Assembly: GCA_002419145.1 (NCBI GenBank)
Contig: DIFN01000008.1
Location: 1 to 34,314, forward strand
Direction of reading: 5' to 3'
DNA from: Mageeibacillus sp. UBA5747
GTDB lineage: Bacteria > Bacillota > Clostridia > Saccharofermentanales > UBA5734
Length of the DNA: 34,314 nt
Part shown: one piece after another, positions 15,762 to 23,716 of the stretch
How positions within the stretch are numbered: position 1 is the first letter of the stretch
Layout of the letters: every line of letters begins with the position of its first letter
Notes under the pieces: model-generated
Told to the model about the DNA's origin: nothing
Database searches by the model: none
Seen by the model: the letters and a program-made list of their open reading frames with translations, nothing else
Translations under genes and position numbers: made by a program

Positions 15762-17322
15762 TGAAATGAGCAATTACCGGATCATTGTTGTGGATGATGA
15801 AGTCGGAATCATCGAATCGCTCTCGGTTGTTCTGAACCGAGGCGGATATGAGACTGTCGGAGAAACAGACCCCATGAAAGCGATCGAACGGATCAAAAAC
15901 GAACATTTTGATCTGTTGATCCTCGACTACCTGATGTTCCCTTTACATGGGGATGAAGTGGTCGAGCAGATCCGGATGTTCAACAAGGAGCTTTACATTC
16001 TCCTGCTGACCGGGTATCGCGATCTGGCGCCGCCGCTGGAAACGATTCGCGCCCTTGACATCCAAGGCTATTGCGAAAAAAGCGACAAATTTGACCAGTT
16101 GATCCTTCTGGTCGAGTCTGGCATCAAATCCATCTCCATGCTTCGGATGATCAAGAAATTCCAGGACGGCCTGAACAAAATCCTCCAGGCAGTGCCCAAA
16201 ATCTACCAGCTCCAGCCGCTGGGCAGCATTCTCGAGGACATCCTGTCCGAGCTGCTGCCACTGGTTAACAGCGAACACGCCTTTATTCTTGTTGACGATG
16301 CCACAGGTCCGGATGATGCGAGAAAAAGCATTTTCAAGGGGATTGGACGCTATCATCAGGACGTCGATATTTTTGTCGACATGCTCCAGCCTAGTCTCAT
16401 GGAGGAGATCGGTTACGCTCGCCTCAACCAGAAAACGGTCCGCTTTGACGAAGGCGTCATTTTGCCGCTGAGCAATGAACTGATGCAGTCCATCGGGGTC
16501 ATCTATGTGGAAAGCCTTGATTTTGGCGGTTCACAGATGGATGATGGCATCAAACTCATGGAAATTTATGCCAGCCAGGCAGCTTCGTCCCTGAGCAACG
16601 CCTTCCTGCACTCGATGGTCCATATGAAAAACGAAGAGCTCAACCGTACTTATGACCAGCTTAGGAACGGCTACATGGATACGATCGAGGCGCTGCGCCT
16701 GGCTGTTGATGCCAAGGATATCTACACCCGCGGCCATTCTGACCGGGTCTCCTATTTTTCAACCCTGATCGGCAAGGCGCTCAATTTGCCGCCGGACCAG
16801 ATCGAGCTGCTCCGGATCAGCGGGTTTTTCCACGATGTAGGCAAGATTGGCACCGGCGATGACATCCTGGCCAAAACCGATCGCCTGAACGATGCTGAAT
16901 ACGAGGAAGTGAAGAAGCATCCACTCAAAGGGGCCCAGATCCTGTCAGCTGTTTTCATGTTCAAGGAGGTTGTGCCGATCGTCCAGTATCACCATGAACG
17001 AATCGACGGCCTGGGATATCCTCAAGGTCTCAAGGGTGAGCAGATTCCGTTCCTGGCCCGGATCATATCCGTAGTCGATGCGTTTGATGCCATGACCTCC
17101 GACCGGCAGTATCGGTCCAAGATGGATGTCGAACATGCCAAAAGCCAGCTGGTCCAAGGGAAGGGAACCCAATTTGATAGCAAGGTCGTCGATGTGTTCC
17201 TGGAGCTTCTGGAGCAGTACGACCAGATCCTTTTGGATATGGCTGCCTTGAACATCGGAGGTCATGACCCCCATGTGCACAATCCGAACGAACCGAGTGC
17301 CCAGCAACTGAATGCCTCCTGA
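15742..17322 (+). CDS. Response regulator, REC-DUF3369-HD-GYP (predicted c-di-GMP phosphodiesterase)
   Basis: A 526-residue cytoplasmic regulator. The receiver domain has the acidic pair VVDDE at about 17-20, phosphoacceptor Asp62 in ILDYLM, Thr90 and Lys113. A central region (about 145-290), GAF-like, matches the DUF3369 type found between REC and HD-GYP. The C-terminal HD-GYP domain shows FHDVGKIG with His364-Asp365, then HHERIDGLGYPQGL at 417-430, retaining the HHExxDGxGYP metal/c-di-GMP motif, so phosphodiesterase activity is plausible. It overlaps the kinase gene by about 20 bp. ATG 15742 is chosen for the GGGGTG at 15729-15734; ATG 15727 and ATG 15766 are alternatives. As the last gene of the NRPS operon it could turn signal perception into lower c-di-GMP. 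Confidence 0.9.
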   Translation: MRKRKRNEMSNYRIIVVDDEVGIIESLSVVLNRGGYETVGETDPMKAIERIKNEHFDLLILDYLMFPLHGDEVVEQIRMFNKELYILLLTGYRDLAPPLETIRALDIQGYCEKSDKFDQLILLVESGIKSISMLRMIKKFQDGLNKILQAVPKIYQLQPLGSILEDILSELLPLVNSEHAFILVDDATGPDDARKSIFKGIGRYHQDVDIFVDMLQPSLMEEIGYARLNQKTVRFDEGVILPLSNELMQSIGVIYVESLDFGGSQMDDGIKLMEIYASQAASSLSNAFLHSMVHMKNEELNRTYDQLRNGYMDTIEALRLAVDAKDIYTRGHSDRVSYFSTLIGKALNLPPDQIELLRISGFFHDVGKIGTGDDILAKTDRLNDAEYEEVKKHPLKGAQILSAVFMFKEVVPIVQYHHERIDGLGYPQGLKGEQIPFLARIISVVDAFDAMTSDRQYRSKMDVEHAKSQLVQGKGTQFDSKVVDVFLELLEQYDQILLDMAALNIGGHDPHVHNPNEPSAQQLNAS

Positions 17323-17348
17323 AAATTCAGATGAATCGCAAGCGCCTG

Positions 17349-17377
17349 GTGTCATCGTCCGGAGCTGGGGTTATAAT
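17349..17377 (+). promoter_or_regulatory. Promoter for the metallophosphoesterase gene
   Basis: GTGTCA at 17349-17354 and a perfect TATAAT at 17372-17377 are separated by 17 bp. The -35 matches four of six consensus bases. The start of transcription would be near 17384, about 25 bp ahead of the preferred ATG at 17409. Confidence 0.6.
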
Positions 17378-17408
17378 CGAGTTAGACCGATAAAGCGAGG
17401 CGATGCAT

Positions 17409-18305
17409 ATGTTTTCCGATAAACGTCTGAATCAGGCTTACCAGAATGCCAAGGTTCTGGAGTTCGACGATACATCGCGCCTGATTTTCTTTTCCGACTG
17501 CCATCGGGGCGACAACAGCCTGTCCGATGAATTTGCCCGCAACCAGGCCATCTACCAGTATGCGATGGCCTATTATTATTTTAACGGCTACATCTATGTC
17601 GAAGCTGGCGATGGCGACGAGCTCTGGGAATACACCCATTTCGAACACATCCGGACAGCTCACAGCGACATCTTCCGTACTCTGCAGCATTTCCACGAAG
17701 AAGACCGCATGATCATGCTGTATGGCAATCACAACATGGTCCTGAAAAATAAAGACTACGTCAGGAAGAACTTTCATTACTATTTTGATGAATACACCGA
17801 TGAGGAGAAAGTCCTGTTCGAAAACCTTGAACCGTGCGAAGCGCTGGTTTTGCGCTATCGGGAGACTGGCCAGGAAATCCTGATCGTCCATGGCCACCAG
17901 GGTGATCTGATGAATGACCAGCTCTGGATTGTCTCGATGCTGCTGATGCGCTATTTCTGGCGCCTGATGCATATCATTGGGTTCCAGAATCCGTCCAGCC
18001 CGGCCAAGAATGTCAATAAGCGGCACAAGATCGAGAAAATGTACAACCGGTGGATCGAAGCCAATCGCAAAATGCTGATCTGTGGCCATACCCACCGGCC
18101 CAAATTCCCCAAAAGCCAAGACCTGCCGTACTTCAACACCGGCTGCTGCATCCACGCCCGGGGCATCACCGGGATCGAGATATTCGAAGGCCAGATCATG
18201 CTCGTCGAATGGCGAGTCCGGGCTGACAAAGAAGGCAGCCTGCACATCTCCCGGAAGATCATCCGTGGTCCTGAGCCGGTGAGCCGGTACAACACCTTGT
18301 GGTAA
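17409..18305 (+). CDS. Calcineurin-like metallophosphoesterase
   Basis: A 298-residue soluble protein with the complete set of metallophosphoesterase motifs: SDCHRGD (D-x-H, about 29-35), GDGDELW, YGNHNMV (about 100-106), VHGHQGD and CGHTHRP near 220. These bind two metals and catalyse phosphoester cleavage. The substrate is unknown; family members cleave nucleotides, phosphoproteins or lipid pyrophosphates. ATG 17409 is chosen because GAGG at 17397-17400 is 8 bp away; ATG 17403 is in frame but too close to that site. It has its own promoter, so it is probably not part of the NRPS operon 80 bp upstream. The FNTGCCIHARGITGIEI segment near the C-terminus fits LpxH-like or cytosolic MPE folds but does not settle the function. 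Confidence 0.85.
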   Translation: MFSDKRLNQAYQNAKVLEFDDTSRLIFFSDCHRGDNSLSDEFARNQAIYQYAMAYYYFNGYIYVEAGDGDELWEYTHFEHIRTAHSDIFRTLQHFHEEDRMIMLYGNHNMVLKNKDYVRKNFHYYFDEYTDEEKVLFENLEPCEALVLRYRETGQEILIVHGHQGDLMNDQLWIVSMLLMRYFWRLMHIIGFQNPSSPAKNVNKRHKIEKMYNRWIEANRKMLICGHTHRPKFPKSQDLPYFNTGCCIHARGITGIEIFEGQIMLVEWRVRADKEGSLHISRKIIRGPEPVSRYNTLW

Positions 18306-18606
18306 TGACAGAATGGATACCTGAACGGAGGCTTTTAGCCCTGCTCCTTTAGGCTTGATCCATCGCTAAGTTGTTCCTGGTGATCAGCCTGGACCATCTT
18401 CACAGCCAGGATATCAAATTTTTTCCCCTGATCCGCCAATCTCCCGCTCTGGGGAAGCTTTCATTTTCTTCACGGAAGAAGTCTGACATTTTTGCTTGCT
18501 TGTCTGGCAGATGGTCGCTATAATTTTGTTAAATATGCTAAATGAACGCAGCGCTATTCATGCGATCGAAGCATAATCAAGCTTACCTGACATAAGGAGG
18601 TTACCG
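18306..18606. other. Intergenic region upstream of the oxaloacetate decarboxylase operon
   Basis: About 300 bp without a supported gene. It contains the promoter listed at 18496-18524 and a ribosome site (AAGGAGG) just before 18607. No clear terminator for the metallophosphoesterase gene and no recognisable riboswitch were found. Confidence 0.6.
18496..18524 (+). promoter_or_regulatory. Promoter for the oad operon
   Basis: TTGCTT at 18496-18501 and a perfect TATAAT at 18519-18524 with a 17-bp spacer. Transcription would start near 18531, leaving a leader of about 75 nt. Confidence 0.65.
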
Positions 18607-19983
18607 ATGCAGATTAAAATAACCGAAACTGTCCTGCGCGATGCCAACCAGTCTCTGGTGGCGACCCGCATGCCGCAAAAGGATTTCATTGATATCCTGG
18701 ACACCATCAACGAAGCGGGTTACTACTCGGTTGAGTGCTGGGGCGGCGCGACATTTGACTCCTGCCTGCGTTTTTTGGATGAAGATCCCTGGGAGCGCCT
18801 GCGCCTGATCAAAAAACACATCCCCGATACCAAGCTCCAGATGCTGCTCAGAGGCCAGAACATCCTCGGTTACCGCCACTATCCTGACGAGGTGGTCCGC
18901 CTGTTTGTCCGCCACTCGATCCAGAACGGGATTGACATTCTGCGCATCTTCGACGCGCTCAACGATTTCCGCAACATCGAGGTCGCAGTCGATGAGACCT
19001 TGAAATGCGGCGGCCATGCCCAGGGTACGATCTGCTACACGATCAGCCCGATCCACGACCTCGAGTCGTATGTGAAGATGGGCAAGGACCTCGAGCGGAT
19101 GGGCGTCCATTCGATCTGCATCAAGGACATGGCGGGCATCATGAGCCCGCAGGAGGCCTTTGACCTCGTGACCGCCCTCAAGGCCAATGTCAGCCTGCCG
19201 ATCGTCGTCCACACCCACTCGACCACCGGCCTGGGCCCGATGACCTACATGAAGGCCGTCGAGGCCGGCGCCGACTGCATCGACTGTGCCATCTCTTCCT
19301 TCTCCGGCGGCACGTCCCAGCCGGCGACTGAGTCGCTGAACTATGCCCTCAAGCAGATGGGCTACGATTCCGGACTCAAGGAAGACGTGATCAAGAAAAT
19401 CAACGACTTCTTCAAGCCGGTCAAGGACAAATACGTCGCCTCAGGCCTTCTCGATCCCTATGTGCTGAGCACGGACACCGACGCCCTGATCTACCAGATC
19501 CCGGGCGGCATGCTGTCCAACCTCGTCTCCCAGCTCAAGCAGCAGAATGCGATCGATCGCCTGCCCGAGGTGCTCGCTGAGACCCCGCGGGTCCGGGCTG
19601 ACCTGGGCTACCCGCCGCTGGTCACCCCGATGAGCCAGATGGTCGGCGTTCAGGCTGTAACCAATGTCCTGGCCGGCGAACGCTACAAGAACATTTCCAA
19701 GGAAGTCAAGGCTTACATCCGCGGCGAATACGGCAAAACCCCGGGCCCGATCGATCCGGACCTGATCAAAAAGGTCCTCGGCGATGAGCAGCCGATCACT
19801 GGCCGCTACGCTGAGACCTTGGCGCCAGAATTCGAAGCTGCCAAGACCAAACTGGCTGGAATCGCCGAGAGTGATGAGGATGTCCTCAGCTACCTGGCTT
19901 TCCCGCAGATCGCCGAGAAATTCTTTGCCAACCGGGCCGAGAAGCGGATCAACCGCGTATCCTACTCGATCCGCCAGGTCTAG
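18607..19983 (+). CDS. oadA: Oxaloacetate decarboxylase alpha subunit (carboxyltransferase), without biotin domain
   Basis: A 458-residue protein beginning with TETVLRDANQSLVATRM, the hallmark of the PYC/OadA carboxyltransferase barrel. It moves the carboxyl group of oxaloacetate to biotin on the carrier protein. Metal-site and active-site features are visible: the RDA aspartate near residue 11, ICIKDMAG with the carbamylation-type Lys at about 177, and VVHTHSTTG with the paired His at about 205. The conserved C-terminal part of the carboxyltransferase runs to about 455. Many OadA proteins carry a C-terminal biotinyl domain; here it is a separate gene at 20348. The Na+-pump subunits downstream distinguish it from pyruvate carboxylase subunit B. 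The ribosome site AAGGAGG is strong. Confidence 0.93.
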   Translation: MQIKITETVLRDANQSLVATRMPQKDFIDILDTINEAGYYSVECWGGATFDSCLRFLDEDPWERLRLIKKHIPDTKLQMLLRGQNILGYRHYPDEVVRLFVRHSIQNGIDILRIFDALNDFRNIEVAVDETLKCGGHAQGTICYTISPIHDLESYVKMGKDLERMGVHSICIKDMAGIMSPQEAFDLVTALKANVSLPIVVHTHSTTGLGPMTYMKAVEAGADCIDCAISSFSGGTSQPATESLNYALKQMGYDSGLKEDVIKKINDFFKPVKDKYVASGLLDPYVLSTDTDALIYQIPGGMLSNLVSQLKQQNAIDRLPEVLAETPRVRADLGYPPLVTPMSQMVGVQAVTNVLAGERYKNISKEVKAYIRGEYGKTPGPIDPDLIKKVLGDEQPITGRYAETLAPEFEAAKTKLAGIAESDEDVLSYLAFPQIAEKFFANRAEKRINRVSYSIRQV

Positions 19984-19991
19984 GAGGAAAC

Positions 19992-20324
19992 ATGGACATC
20001 GTCAACAGCCTGTTCACCAGTTTGTTCGGCATCGGTGTGGTTTTTGCCGTACTTGCCAGTCTGATCTTACTGATTTATGGACAAACCCTGGTCATGAAAA
20101 AGATGCGCAGGGATCAACCTGTCGAACCTGCAACCAGTGTTGCACCCAACCAGACTGCCTCAGCCTCCGTTGCCGAAGCAGCAACTGTGCGTGCTGCGCC
20201 CGGTAAGCTGGAGTTGATCGGGATCGACGAAAAAACCGCAGCCATGGTCATGGCGATCGTGTGTGAAGAAAGCGGAATCCCTGCCAATGAACTGATTTTT
20301 AAATCCATCCGTGAAATCGCCTGA
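19992..20324 (+). CDS. Oxaloacetate decarboxylase gamma-type small membrane subunit (OadG)
   Basis: A 110-residue protein with one membrane segment at about residues 12-32 (GIGVVFAVLASLILLIYGQ), then a linker rich in Pro, Ala and Thr, and a C-terminal conserved tail ending KSIREIA. This is the OadG family layout; the subunit anchors and stabilises the complex at the membrane. It starts 8 bp after oadA with AGGAGG before the ATG. The tail, with AAMVMAIVCEESGIPANEL, matches the OadG extension found in Firmicutes, where the protein is longer than the classical gamma of about 80 residues. Confidence 0.86.
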   Translation: MDIVNSLFTSLFGIGVVFAVLASLILLIYGQTLVMKKMRRDQPVEPATSVAPNQTASASVAEAATVRAAPGKLELIGIDEKTAAMVMAIVCEESGIPANELIFKSIREIA

Positions 20325-20347
20325 GTGATTCGACGAGGAGATGCTGC

Positions 20348-20734
20348 ATGAAATATCAAGTGACCATCAACAATAAAACCTATGAAGTGGAAGTCGAACG
20401 GGGCGAGGCTAATTTGGTCGCCACCTATGACGCAGTCACCCCGGCAGCGCCAGCTGCTGCCCCGGCGCCAGCGGCTAACCCGTCAGCCACCCCGGCGACC
20501 CCGCATATCCAGGCAGTGGCGGGAGAGGTACTGACCGCTCCGATGCCCGGTACAATCATTGCCGTCTCGAAGAAAGTTGGCGATAAAGTGGCCGAAGGCG
20601 AAGTCGTCTGCATCCTCGAGGCCATGAAAATGGAAAACGAAGTCGTGGCGGCGATATCCGGCACGGTTGGCCAAGTCCTTGTGACCAAGGGCTCTGTGGT
20701 CAAGACCGGCGATCCGCTGGTCTTGATCCATTGA
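20348..20734 (+). CDS. Biotin carboxyl carrier protein of the decarboxylase
   Basis: A 128-residue biotinyl carrier. An N-terminal strand region (1-30) is followed by a flexible Ala-Pro linker (about 31-53) and a biotinyl domain whose EAMKMENE motif places the biotinylated lysine at Lys94. The carrier shuttles carboxybiotin from the alpha subunit to the membrane beta subunit, where decarboxylation drives Na+ export. The gene sits between the OadG-type and beta subunit genes with short spacing, and the ribosome site GAGGAG is clear. Length and architecture fit the separate carrier (MmdC-like) of decarboxylase complexes. Confidence 0.94.
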   Translation: MKYQVTINNKTYEVEVERGEANLVATYDAVTPAAPAAAPAPAANPSATPATPHIQAVAGEVLTAPMPGTIIAVSKKVGDKVAEGEVVCILEAMKMENEVVAAISGTVGQVLVTKGSVVKTGDPLVLIH

Positions 20735-20746
20735 CGGAGGAGCAGG

Positions 20747-21880
20747 ATGCTGATCGATACCCTGGGCAAACTTTGGAGTGACTCAGGATTTGCCGCACTC
20801 GACTTGCGTCATTGCATCATGATCGTCGTTGCCTTGGTCCTGATCTATCTGGCGATTGTGAAAAAATTCGAACCTTTGCTGCTGCTGCCCATAGCTTTTG
20901 GCATGCTGCTGGCCAATTTACCGATCACCGGTCTGATGGATGGACCGACAGACGGCGGACCCGGCGGTCTGCTGTACTACCTGTACCAGGGCGTCAAGCT
21001 CGGCATCTACCCGTCGCTGATTTTTCTTGGCATCGGGGCTATGACTGACTTTGGCCCACTCATCGCCCGACCCTCGAGCCTGTTCCTGGGTGCGGCTGCC
21101 CAGCTTGGCATCTATGTCGCCTTCACCGTGGCCCGGATGCTTGGCTTCACGGTCCAGGAAGCGGCCTCGATCGGCATCATCGGCGGTGCCGATGGCCCGA
21201 CCGCGATCTTTCTGACCACCCGTCTGGCTCCGGAACTGCTACCTGCGATTGCGATCGCGGCCTACTCGTACATGGCCCTGATCCCGCTGATCCAGCCGCC
21301 GATCATGCGCGCCCTGACCACTAAGAAGGAACGCCAGACTGTGATGTCGCAGCTTCGTCCTGTTTCGAAAACCGAGAAGGTCGTCTTCCCGATCATCGTC
21401 ACGATCGTCACCGTGTTGCTCCTGCCCTCGGTTGCACCTTTAATTGGGATGTTGATGCTGGGTAACCTGTTCCGTGAATCGGGTGTCGTCGACCGCATTT
21501 CCCAGACCGCCCAGAACGAGCTGATCAACATCGTCACGATCTTCCTCGGCATTACGGTCGGCGCGACGGCTAATGCGGACCGCTTCCTGCAGCTGGAGAC
21601 GCTTAAGATCGTTGCCCTGGGCCTGTTTGCCTTTATCTTCAGCACGATCGGTGGCGTGTTGTTTGGCAAGCTGATGTACGCCGTGACCGGCGGCAAGGTC
21701 AATCCGCTGATCGGATCGGCCGGCGTCTCAGCCGTTCCGATGGCTGCCCGCGTTTCCCAGATTGAAGGCCAGAAAGCCAATCCCAAGAACTACCTGCTGA
21801 TGCATGCCATGGGTCCGAACGTGGCTGGTGTCATCGGCTCAGCAGTTGCGGCTGGATTCCTGCTCGCAATGTTTGGCTGA
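20747..21880 (+). CDS. oadB: Na+-transporting decarboxylase beta subunit (OadB)
   Basis: A 377-residue membrane protein with about nine hydrophobic segments. The conserved beta-subunit blocks are visible: FLGIGAMTDFGPLIARP (about 94-110), GIIGGADGPTAIFLTT (about 144-159) and a late GSAGVSAVPMAARVSQ. The GGADGPT loop holds the Asp essential for Na+ transport in the family. The enzyme decarboxylates carboxybiotin and exports Na+. It is the last gene of the operon. The complex lets an anaerobe conserve the free energy of oxaloacetate decarboxylation as a sodium gradient. Methylmalonyl-CoA decarboxylase shares this subunit, but the alpha subunit here is of the OadA type. Confidence 0.95.
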   Translation: MLIDTLGKLWSDSGFAALDLRHCIMIVVALVLIYLAIVKKFEPLLLLPIAFGMLLANLPITGLMDGPTDGGPGGLLYYLYQGVKLGIYPSLIFLGIGAMTDFGPLIARPSSLFLGAAAQLGIYVAFTVARMLGFTVQEAASIGIIGGADGPTAIFLTTRLAPELLPAIAIAAYSYMALIPLIQPPIMRALTTKKERQTVMSQLRPVSKTEKVVFPIIVTIVTVLLLPSVAPLIGMLMLGNLFRESGVVDRISQTAQNELINIVTIFLGITVGATANADRFLQLETLKIVALGLFAFIFSTIGGVLFGKLMYAVTGGKVNPLIGSAGVSAVPMAARVSQIEGQKANPKNYLLMHAMGPNVAGVIGSAVAAGFLLAMFG

Positions 21881-21923
21881 AAGCTGATCACAAAAGAATA
21901 CAAAAGCCAGACAGGCGATTTTC

Positions 21924-21952
21924 TTGTCGCGTGTCTTCGCCCAAGCTATAAT
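21924..21952 (+). promoter_or_regulatory. Promoter upstream of the cobalamin operon
   Basis: TTGTCG at 21924-21929 and a perfect TATAAT at 21947-21952 with a 17-bp spacer. The predicted start near 21959 falls within the 5' arm of the hairpin at 21956, which is unusual. Confidence 0.65.
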
Positions 21953-21955
21953 TCG

Positions 21956-21988
21956 AGACAGGTCTTGGCACAAGGCCTGTCTTGTTTT
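21956..21988 (+). terminator. Rho-independent-type hairpin between oadB and cobT
   Basis: The arms at 21956-21967 and 21971-21982 form a 12-bp stem with one T-G pair and a 3-base loop (GCA), followed by TGTTTT at 21983-21988. It lies 76 bp after oadB, so it can end that operon. Because it also follows the cobT promoter immediately, it might act as an attenuator or as a protective 5' hairpin of the cob mRNA. Confidence 0.7.
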
Positions 21989-22034
21989 ATCGCTTGCCCG
22001 ATTTTTTAGTTTGCATCTGGATGGAGGATGGACC

Positions 22035-23126
22035 ATGTCTTTTCAAGCTTCTCCGCTGGAGCGCGTGCTGCAAGAGATTGTTCCCGCTGCTGCGGACTAT
22101 CACAAGGTCGCCACTCAGCGGCTCGATGCTCTGGTCAAACCGCCTCAGAGTCTTGGCCATCTGGAAACGATCGCCGCTCGCCTGATGGCCATCCAACAGC
22201 AGCCGGTCATCTCCGTCGATAAGCGCTGCGTGATCGTTCTGGCAGCTGACAACGGCGTGGTAGCCGAAGGCGTCTCCAGCGCCCCTCAGACGGTGACGGC
22301 ACTGCAGACCATCAACATTCTCAATGGCTTGGCTGGAGTTTCGGTTCTGGCCCGGCAATTTTCGTCCGACCTGATGGTGGTGGACGTTGGTGTCGCCAGT
22401 GACTTGGTCCACCCGAATCTGATCCAGCGCAAAATCAGGGCTTCGACAGGCAACATTGCCCGTGAACCTGCCCTGACCCGTGATGAGGTGATCAAGGCAT
22501 TGGAAACGGGACTGGACTTGGTCCGTGAAGCCAGAGACCAGGGCTACAAGGTCCTGGGTGTGGGTGAGATGGGTATCGGCAATACCACGACCAGCAGCGC
22601 TGTCTTGGCAGGCCTTCTGGGGCTTGGTCCCGGTCAGGTTGAACTGCTGGTCGGACGAGGTGCCGGCCTGAGTGACGCAGATTTCTGTCACAAAGTGTCT
22701 GTCATTGAACAGGCTTTGCAGCTGCATCAGCCAGACCAGAACGATGTGCTCGATGTGCTGGCCAAGGTGGGTGGCCTTGACTTGGCGACCATGACCGGTG
22801 TTTATCTGGGTGCAGCAGCCAGTCGTCTGCCAGTCGTGATGGATGGGTTTATTTCCGTGGTGGCGGCTCTGTGTGCTGTCCGTCTGGCCCCTTCTGTGCG
22901 GGACTACCTTTTTGCATCTCATCAATCCTATGAACGTGGCTATGCTGTGGCTATCCGTGAGCTGAACTTGCCCACACCGCTCCAGCTTGATATGCGCCTG
23001 GGCGAAGGCAGCGGCTGTCCGCTCCTGTTTGCCCTGATGGATGCGGCAGCAGCCATCTATCACAACATGGGCACGTTCAGCTCCGGAGGTATCGATCTCG
23101 CATACACCGAGGAGATTACTTTCTGA
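22035..23126 (+). CDS. cobT: Nicotinate-nucleotide--dimethylbenzimidazole phosphoribosyltransferase
   Basis: A 363-residue cytoplasmic enzyme that makes alpha-ribazole 5'-phosphate from nicotinate mononucleotide and a lower-ligand base for the cobalamin nucleotide loop. ATG 22035 follows GGAGGA at 22023-22028. Family motifs are present: PPQSLGHLE near the N-terminus, LAADNGVVAEGVS (about 64-76), GEMGIGNTTTSSA (about 178-190) and, near the C-terminus, MRLGEGSGCPL containing the catalytic Glu. It overlaps the next gene by one base (TGATG). The window has no bluB or bza genes, so the source of the base is not visible. Confidence 0.95.
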   Translation: MSFQASPLERVLQEIVPAAADYHKVATQRLDALVKPPQSLGHLETIAARLMAIQQQPVISVDKRCVIVLAADNGVVAEGVSSAPQTVTALQTINILNGLAGVSVLARQFSSDLMVVDVGVASDLVHPNLIQRKIRASTGNIAREPALTRDEVIKALETGLDLVREARDQGYKVLGVGEMGIGNTTTSSAVLAGLLGLGPGQVELLVGRGAGLSDADFCHKVSVIEQALQLHQPDQNDVLDVLAKVGGLDLATMTGVYLGAAASRLPVVMDGFISVVAALCAVRLAPSVRDYLFASHQSYERGYAVAIRELNLPTPLQLDMRLGEGSGCPLLFALMDAAAAIYHNMGTFSSGGIDLAYTEEITF

Positions 23127-23716
23127 TGCAGCTGTTTGTCAGCGGTGGTTGCAAAAATGGCAAGTCTTCCTTGGCCGAGACATGGACAGCCGCGCGTGTG
23201 AAGCCAGGGCAGCCTTTGTATTATCTGGCCACCCTGTTGCCCAAGGATCAGGAAGATCAGGAACGCATCTGGCGCCATCGCCAACAACGCGCCGATCGCT
23301 CTTTCCAGACGGTGGAAATCCCTGGCAACATCTTGCAGGTGCTGCAGTCTTGCGATCCGCAAGGGTGCTTTCTGCTCGATAGTACGACAGCCTTGCTCGA
23401 AAATGCCATGTTCTTGCCTGACGGCTCGGTCAATCTGGCTGCAGGGGACACCGTGGGCGCCGATCTCGCGGCCCTGTTGAACCAGCTGGAAGAAATTACC
23501 ATCGTCAGCGATTACCTGGGCTCGGATGCCTTTTTCTACGACCCTCTGACGGAGGCTTTTCGTCGCTCCCTAGCCCAGCTTGACCGGATGTTGGCTCAGA
23601 TATGTGATGCGGTGGTTGAGATTTGTGCCGGCCAGCCGATCATCCACAAGGGGCAGGACTATTTTCTGTCAGATCCATTGCCTTCACTCACATCGGGTGC
23701 AGGGGGTGTTCGATGA
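23126..23716 (+). CDS. cobU: Adenosylcobinamide kinase/guanylyltransferase-type protein (CobU)
   Basis: A 196-residue protein with a P-loop GGCKNGKSS at residues 7-15, a CobU-like segment RIWRHRQQRADRSFQTVE (about 49-66) containing the histidine that in the family accepts GMP, and a C-terminal region VSDYLGSDAFFYDPLTEAFRR. CobU phosphorylates adenosylcobinamide and transfers GMP to give adenosyl-GDP-cobinamide. The C-terminal motif deviates from the usual NEVG-x-GIVP form. A second, shorter CobU-like gene two genes downstream carries a better match to that part, so the two may divide or share the work. The gene overlaps cobT by one base and cobS by four. Confidence 0.85.
   Translation: MQLFVSGGCKNGKSSLAETWTAARVKPGQPLYYLATLLPKDQEDQERIWRHRQQRADRSFQTVEIPGNILQVLQSCDPQGCFLLDSTTALLENAMFLPDGSVNLAAGDTVGADLAALLNQLEEITIVSDYLGSDAFFYDPLTEAFRRSLAQLDRMLAQICDAVVEICAGQPIIHKGQDYFLSDPLPSLTSGAGGVR

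Noticed and set aside
18607..21880. Alternative reading as methylmalonyl-CoA decarboxylase or pyruvate carboxylase
   Set aside because: The alpha subunit has the OadA/PYC barrel motif and not the MmdA crotonase-like fold. The beta and small membrane subunits are absent from pyruvate carboxylase systems.
21953..22034. Cobalamin riboswitch upstream of cobT
   Set aside because: The leader is only about 80 nt, too short for a B12 aptamer, and no B12-box-like sequence is seen.
21987..23063. Long minus-strand open frame of 358 codons
   Set aside because: It is antisense to cobT, has no ribosome site and a composition typical of a shadow frame.
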